Source: an uncultured Tenacibaculum sp. (GTDB lineage: Bacteria; Bacteroidota; Bacteroidia; Flavobacteriales; Flavobacteriaceae). Taken from it: a DNA stretch of 64,000 bases. Of the stretch, positions 60,353 to 64,000 are shown in pieces. The stretch spans positions 576,062 to 640,061 of the forward strand of contig CANLQH010000002.1 in assembly GCA_947493285.1 (NCBI GenBank), written 5' to 3'. The translations under genes were made by a program, and so were the position numbers. Numbering within the stretch: position 1 is the stretch's first letter; the number at the start of each line of letters is the position of its first letter. Below the pieces are notes generated by a model that did no database searches, was not told the DNA's origin, and was given only the letters and a program-made list of their open reading frames with translations.

Positions 60353-61921
60353 ATGCCTTTAAAAAATATCAATCCAACTACAACTCCAGCTTGGAAAAAA
60401 CTTAGTGACCATTTTAATGAAGCAAAAGACTTTGATTTAAAAGATCTATTTAGAAAAAATAAGAATAGAAAAACTGATTTTTCAATAGAATGTTCAGGTT
60501 TAGAATTAGATTATTCTAAAAACTTAATAAATCAACAAACAGTTGATTTATTAATAGAGTTAGCAAATGAGGTTGATTTAAAAGATGCCATTGACAAATA
60601 TTTTTCTGGAGATAAAATTAATGCAATTGAAGATCGAGCAGTTTTACACACAGCTTTGAGAAGTAATTCTGAAGATCCAGTATATGTAGATGGGAAAGAT
60701 GTAAAACCGCAAATACAATCAGGTTTACGAAAAGTAAAATCTTTCAGTAACAAGGTTATTTCAGGAAAATGGAAGGGGTTTACAGGAAAGTCAATTACTG
60801 ATATAGTTAATATAGGAGTAGGAGGATCAGATCTTGGTCCAGATATGGTTGTAGAGGCTTTGCAATTTTATAAAAACAAACTGAATACTCATTTTATATC
60901 TAATGTAGATGGAGATCATGTTTCTGAAGTGTTAAAAAAGCTGAATCCAGAAACTACATTATTTGTAATAGTGTCAAAAACATTTACAACTCAAGAAACT
61001 ATTACAAATGCCAATACAATAAGAGACTGGTTTTTAAACTCAGCAACAGTTTTTGATGTATCGAAACATTTTGTAGCTGTATCTTCTAATGCAGAAAAAG
61101 CTATCAATTTTGGAATTGACAAGAAAAATATTTTTCCAATGTGGAACTGGGTAGGTGGTCGATTCTCTTTATGGTCATCAGTAGGTTTGTCAATTAGTTT
61201 GTCAATAGGTTTTGATAATTTTAAAGAGTTATTAAATGGAGCTGAAGAAATAGATATTCATTTTAAATCAGCAGATTTTGATAAGAACATTCCAGTTATT
61301 CTAGCTTTACTGAGTATTTGGTATAACAACTTCTTTAATTCTGAAACTGAGCTTGTTTTACCATATAGTCAGTATTTATCAAAACTACCAGCCTATTTAC
61401 AACAGGCTGTTATGGAAAGTAATGGAAAAGGCGTTGATAGAAATGGTAAAGAAATAAATTACCAAACAGGGACAATTATTTGGGGTTGTCCAGGGACTAA
61501 CATGCAGCATGCTTTTATGCAATTGGTACATCAAGGGACTAAGTTAATTCCATCTGATTTTATTGGGTATAAAAAATCTTTACACGGTTTAATAGATCAC
61601 GATAAGAAACTAATGGCGAATTATTATGCTCAAATGGAGGCTCTTGCATTTGGTAAAACAAAAGAAGAAGTGCATTTAGAATTAAAGTTAAATAAAAAAA
61701 AGGAAAATATTAACAGACTACTTCCTTACAAACTGTTTAAAGGAAATCGACCTAGTAATTCTATTTTGTTTGAAAAGCTTACTCCCAAATCGTTAGGTCA
61801 GTTAATTGCTACTTACGAACACAAAATATTTACACAAGGAATTCTATGGAATATATATTCATTTGATCAATTCGGTGTAGAATTAGGAAAAGAACTTGCT
61901 AAAAAATTATTAAACAGTTAA
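60353..61921 (+). CDS. pgi: Glucose-6-phosphate isomerase
   Basis: A 522-residue glycolytic enzyme that interconverts glucose 6-phosphate and fructose 6-phosphate. [14 protein letters not shown] (the sugar-phosphate loop), [14 protein letters not shown] (PGI signature 1), [11 protein letters not shown] with the catalytic Glu, and [17 protein letters not shown] are all present. It is 3 nt after the M23 peptidase gene, so the two share a transcript although their functions differ. Confidence 0.96.
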   Translation: MPLKNINPTTTPAWKKLSDHFNEAKDFDLKDLFRKNKNRKTDFSIECSGLELDYSKNLINQQTVDLLIELANEVDLKDAIDKYFSGDKINAIEDRAVLHTALRSNSEDPVYVDGKDVKPQIQSGLRKVKSFSNKVISGKWKGFTGKSITDIVNIGVGGSDLGPDMVVEALQFYKNKLNTHFISNVDGDHVSEVLKKLNPETTLFVIVSKTFTTQETITNANTIRDWFLNSATVFDVSKHFVAVSSNAEKAINFGIDKKNIFPMWNWVGGRFSLWSSVGLSISLSIGFDNFKELLNGAEEIDIHFKSADFDKNIPVILALLSIWYNNFFNSETELVLPYSQYLSKLPAYLQQAVMESNGKGVDRNGKEINYQTGTIIWGCPGTNMQHAFMQLVHQGTKLIPSDFIGYKKSLHGLIDHDKKLMANYYAQMEALAFGKTKEEVHLELKLNKKKENINRLLPYKLFKGNRPSNSILFEKLTPKSLGQLIATYEHKIFTQGILWNIYSFDQFGVELGKELAKKLLNS

Positions 61922-61969
61922 CAATTTTTATAATAAATCTCATTTTTTTCTATTGTGGTTTGTTAATTC

Positions 61970-62026
61970 AATGTTAAAAACTTAACATTAAGTTAATATT
62001 AACAAAGCATAAAAGCAGGACCTTTG
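61970..62026 (+). promoter_or_regulatory. Promoter region of the TonB receptor gene with three nested TTAA palindromes
   Basis: AATGTTAA-N4-TTAACATT (61970-61989), AACTTAA-CA-TTAAGTT (61979-61994) and GTTAATATTAAC (61992-62003) overlap in 34 nt. GACCTTTG at 62019-62026 is one base off the -7 consensus. The palindromes occupy the -20 to -60 zone and look like an operator. Confidence 0.5.
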
Positions 62027-62057
62027 CTCCCGCATTTAATAACAATCAGATTAAACA

Positions 62058-64000
62058 ATGAGAAAATTTAAAAATGTTTTACTAGTAGCTCTGTTCTTTG
62101 TAGCAGCTACAGTTTTAGGACAAACTAAACTTACTGGTGTCATAGTTGACGAAATGGGAGAGCCATTGCCAGGAGCTAATGTTGTAGTTAAAGGAACTAC
62201 AAATGGTACATCAACAGATTTTGACGGGAAGTTTATGCTAAACGCAAAATCAAATTCAGGAGCTATTGTAGCTTCTTTTGTTGGTTATATTAACAAAGAA
62301 GTAGTGTTCTCTTCTTCGAAGACTAATTTAGGAACTATTCAATTAGAAATGTCTAATACATTAGACGAAATTGTAGTTACAGCTACATCATTTGCAATTG
62401 ATAGAAAAACTCCTGTTGCTGTATCTACAGTTAAAGCAGCAGATATTGAAGCTAAATTAGGGACACAAGAATTTCCTGAAATTTTAAAATCTACACCAGG
62501 TGTGTATGCAACAAAAGCAGGTGGTGGATATGGAGATGGAGAAATTAACTTACGTGGATTTAGATCTGAGAATATAGCAGTTATGATTAATGGTGTACCT
62601 GTTAATGATATGGAAAATGGACGTGTATACTGGTCTAACTGGGCAGGTTTATCTGATGTTACTTCTGCAATGCAGGTACAAAGAGGTTTAGGAGCTTCTA
62701 AAGTAGCTGTACCTTCTATTGGTGGTACAATTAATATCATTTCAAAGTCTACTGATGCTAAAAAAGGAGGTATTATTAGAATGAGTACTGGTAATAATGG
62801 ATACCAAAAATATGGTATGACTTTATCTACTGGTAAAATGGATAACGGTTTAGCTGTAACAGCTTCGGCTGCTAAAGTTTTTGGAGAAGGATATGTAAAT
62901 GGATTACAATTTGAAGGGTTTAATTACTTTTTAAACATATCTAAAGAATTCAACGAAAAACATAAGTTGTCTTTTAACGCTATTGGTACAATTCAAGAGC
63001 ACGGACAAAGATGGAGTAGAAGAACAATTGCAGAATATAAAGCTACTGAACAAGGAGGAAAGAGATTTAATGCAGATTGGGGATATAGAAATGGTAAAGT
63101 AGAGAATACTTCTTTTAATTTTTATCATAAACCTCAATTATCTTTAAATCATGATTGGGTTATTTCAGATGATACTTTCTTAACAACAAATGTATATGCC
63201 TCTTTTGGTAGTGGTGGAGGAAGAAGAACTCAAGGAGATAAGTTTAGAGATGATTCTTATAGATTAGGAGATATTGATCAACCAATTAATTTTGATAGAA
63301 TTGTAGAAGAAAATAGAGCTAATGGGGCTAATGGCGCAACGGATATTTTTGCTGCATCTAGAAATTCTCATGAGTGGTACGGTATTTTATCTACATTAAA
63401 AACTAAATTAACTGAAAACATTTCCTTAACAGGAGGTTTAGATGCAAGATATTATGTAGGTTCTCACTGGTATGAAGTAACCGATCTTTTAGGTGGACAA
63501 TATTTTTATAATAGCGACCTTAATGAAAAAACTGGAGGTCAAGCATTAAAAGTAGGAGATCGTTTTAATAAAGATTATGATGGGAAAGTAGGTAGATATG
63601 GATTATTTACTCAATTTGAATATAGTAAAGATGATTTATCAGTATTTTTCTCATCTTCATTATCTAATTCAGAGTACAGTAAGGTAGATCGTATGTCTTT
63701 TGGAGCAGAAAACAGAGAATCTGAAACAGTTAGCTTTTTAGGTTACAGTACTAAAGGTGGAGCTAATTATAATATTGACGAGAAGCAAAATGTGTTTGCT
63801 AATATTGGGTATTTTTCAAGAGCACCTATAGCTGACAACGCATTTAACAGTGACTATGATGTAGATATATATGAAGATGCATTAAATGAAAAAGTATTTA
63901 GTGTAGAGTTAGGGTATGGTTTTAAAACACAAATGTTTTCTGCAAATGTGAATCTTTACCGCACTTTATGGATCGATAGATTTATGACATTTAGTCTTCC
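62058..64000 (+). CDS. TonB-dependent outer-membrane receptor, partial (3' end outside window)
   Basis: The first 647 codons of an outer-membrane receptor. A signal peptide (MRKFKNVLLVALFFVAATVLG) is followed by a CarboxypepD_reg-like domain (about 22-100, with GEPLPGANVVVKGTTNGTST), a TonB-box-like stretch DEIVVTAT and a plug domain (about 115-230, with LKSTPGVYATK, DGEINLRGF and VMINGVPVNDMENGR, ending GGTINIISK). The barrel begins after that and continues past the edge. The plug resembles iron-siderophore or FecA-like receptors more than SusC. No SusD gene is seen in the window. The promoter region has an unusual cluster of palindromes. Confidence 0.93.
   Translation, partial: MRKFKNVLLVALFFVAATVLGQTKLTGVIVDEMGEPLPGANVVVKGTTNGTSTDFDGKFMLNAKSNSGAIVASFVGYINKEVVFSSSKTNLGTIQLEMSNTLDEIVVTATSFAIDRKTPVAVSTVKAADIEAKLGTQEFPEILKSTPGVYATKAGGGYGDGEINLRGFRSENIAVMINGVPVNDMENGRVYWSNWAGLSDVTSAMQVQRGLGASKVAVPSIGGTINIISKSTDAKKGGIIRMSTGNNGYQKYGMTLSTGKMDNGLAVTASAAKVFGEGYVNGLQFEGFNYFLNISKEFNEKHKLSFNAIGTIQEHGQRWSRRTIAEYKATEQGGKRFNADWGYRNGKVENTSFNFYHKPQLSLNHDWVISDDTFLTTNVYASFGSGGGRRTQGDKFRDDSYRLGDIDQPINFDRIVEENRANGANGATDIFAASRNSHEWYGILSTLKTKLTENISLTGGLDARYYVGSHWYEVTDLLGGQYFYNSDLNEKTGGQALKVGDRFNKDYDGKVGRYGLFTQFEYSKDDLSVFFSSSLSNSEYSKVDRMSFGAENRESETVSFLGYSTKGGANYNIDEKQNVFANIGYFSRAPIADNAFNSDYDVDIYEDALNEKVFSVELGYGFKTQMFSANVNLYRTLWIDRFMTFSL

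Noticed and set aside
1..64000. tRNA, rRNA, insertion sequences, integrases or prophage genes
   Set aside because: I saw no tRNA-like cloverleaf, rRNA sequence, transposase or integrase in the window.

Overview
The window is a stretch of a low-GC Bacteroidetes chromosome, almost certainly a marine member of the Flavobacteriaceae (Tenacibaculum-like is my best guess, from general resemblance only). Supporting signs: secreted proteins ending in type IX secretion (T9SS) sorting domains, many SPII lipoproteins, TAnnTTTG -7 promoter elements with TTG -33 elements, no Shine-Dalgarno sequences before starts, a TonB receptor with a CarboxypepD_reg-like N-terminus, and Flavobacteria-type gene pairs. 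There are no rRNA or tRNA genes, no CRISPR array, no insertion sequence and no sign of a prophage. Most of the window is ordinary core genome.

Layout. 1-7 kb: the start of a peptide-type ABC ATPase, then two large secreted peptidases (M43 metalloprotease and S8 subtilase) that share nearly identical Fn3/GEVED/sorting modules. 7-20 kb: an ABC-F ATPase, an AlbA_2-domain protein, two lipoproteins, a DAO oxidoreductase overlapping a GreA-like protein, an orphan ABC ATPase, M13 and S9 lipoprotein peptidases around a flavoprotein. 20-26 kb: thioredoxin, class Ia ribonucleotide reductase (nrdB, nrdA) and dGTPase, a dNTP-supply block. 26-31 kb: a 1331-residue T9SS propeller/PA/TSP3 protein translationally coupled to a small lipoprotein. 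31-37.5 kb: a minus-strand run of five tightly packed genes (holB, lipoprotein, NtrY-like kinase, enoyl-CoA hydratase, TPR/AraC regulator). 37.6-40 kb: feoA-feoB-small Cys-rich protein for ferrous iron uptake. 41-44 kb: membrane protein, brnQ and an AbiH-family gene, joined by two identical 8-bp overlaps. 44-50 kb: hydrolase, barrel protein, upp, DUF6427/DUF6341 pair, trmB, LysE, an alkyltransferase-like protein, RDD protein and a sterol-desaturase-family protein. 50.8-54.5 kb: Mrp, Nfu, an FNR-type flavoprotein, a second desaturase and a 2Fe-2S ferredoxin, which together look like an Fe-S supply and electron chain for a membrane hydroxylase. 54.7-58 kb: aromatic amino-acid catabolism (hmgA, hppD, kynA). 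58-64 kb: DUF3108 protein, M23 peptidase, pgi, and a TonB-dependent receptor running off the end.

The less ordinary signals are regulatory: promoters placed so close to the start codon that holB, a hydrolase and the DUF3108 gene should be leaderless; abutting divergent -7 elements; an 18-bp palindromic repeat found both in a promoter spacer and after nrdB; a UUCG-capped hairpin between nrdB and nrdA; nested palindromes before the TonB receptor; and the coupling of AbiH to a branched-chain amino-acid carrier. I did not find an undescribed multi-gene system that I could defend with confidence; the AbiH linkage, the divergent Gre-like factor and the desaturase/Fe-S cluster are the best leads.
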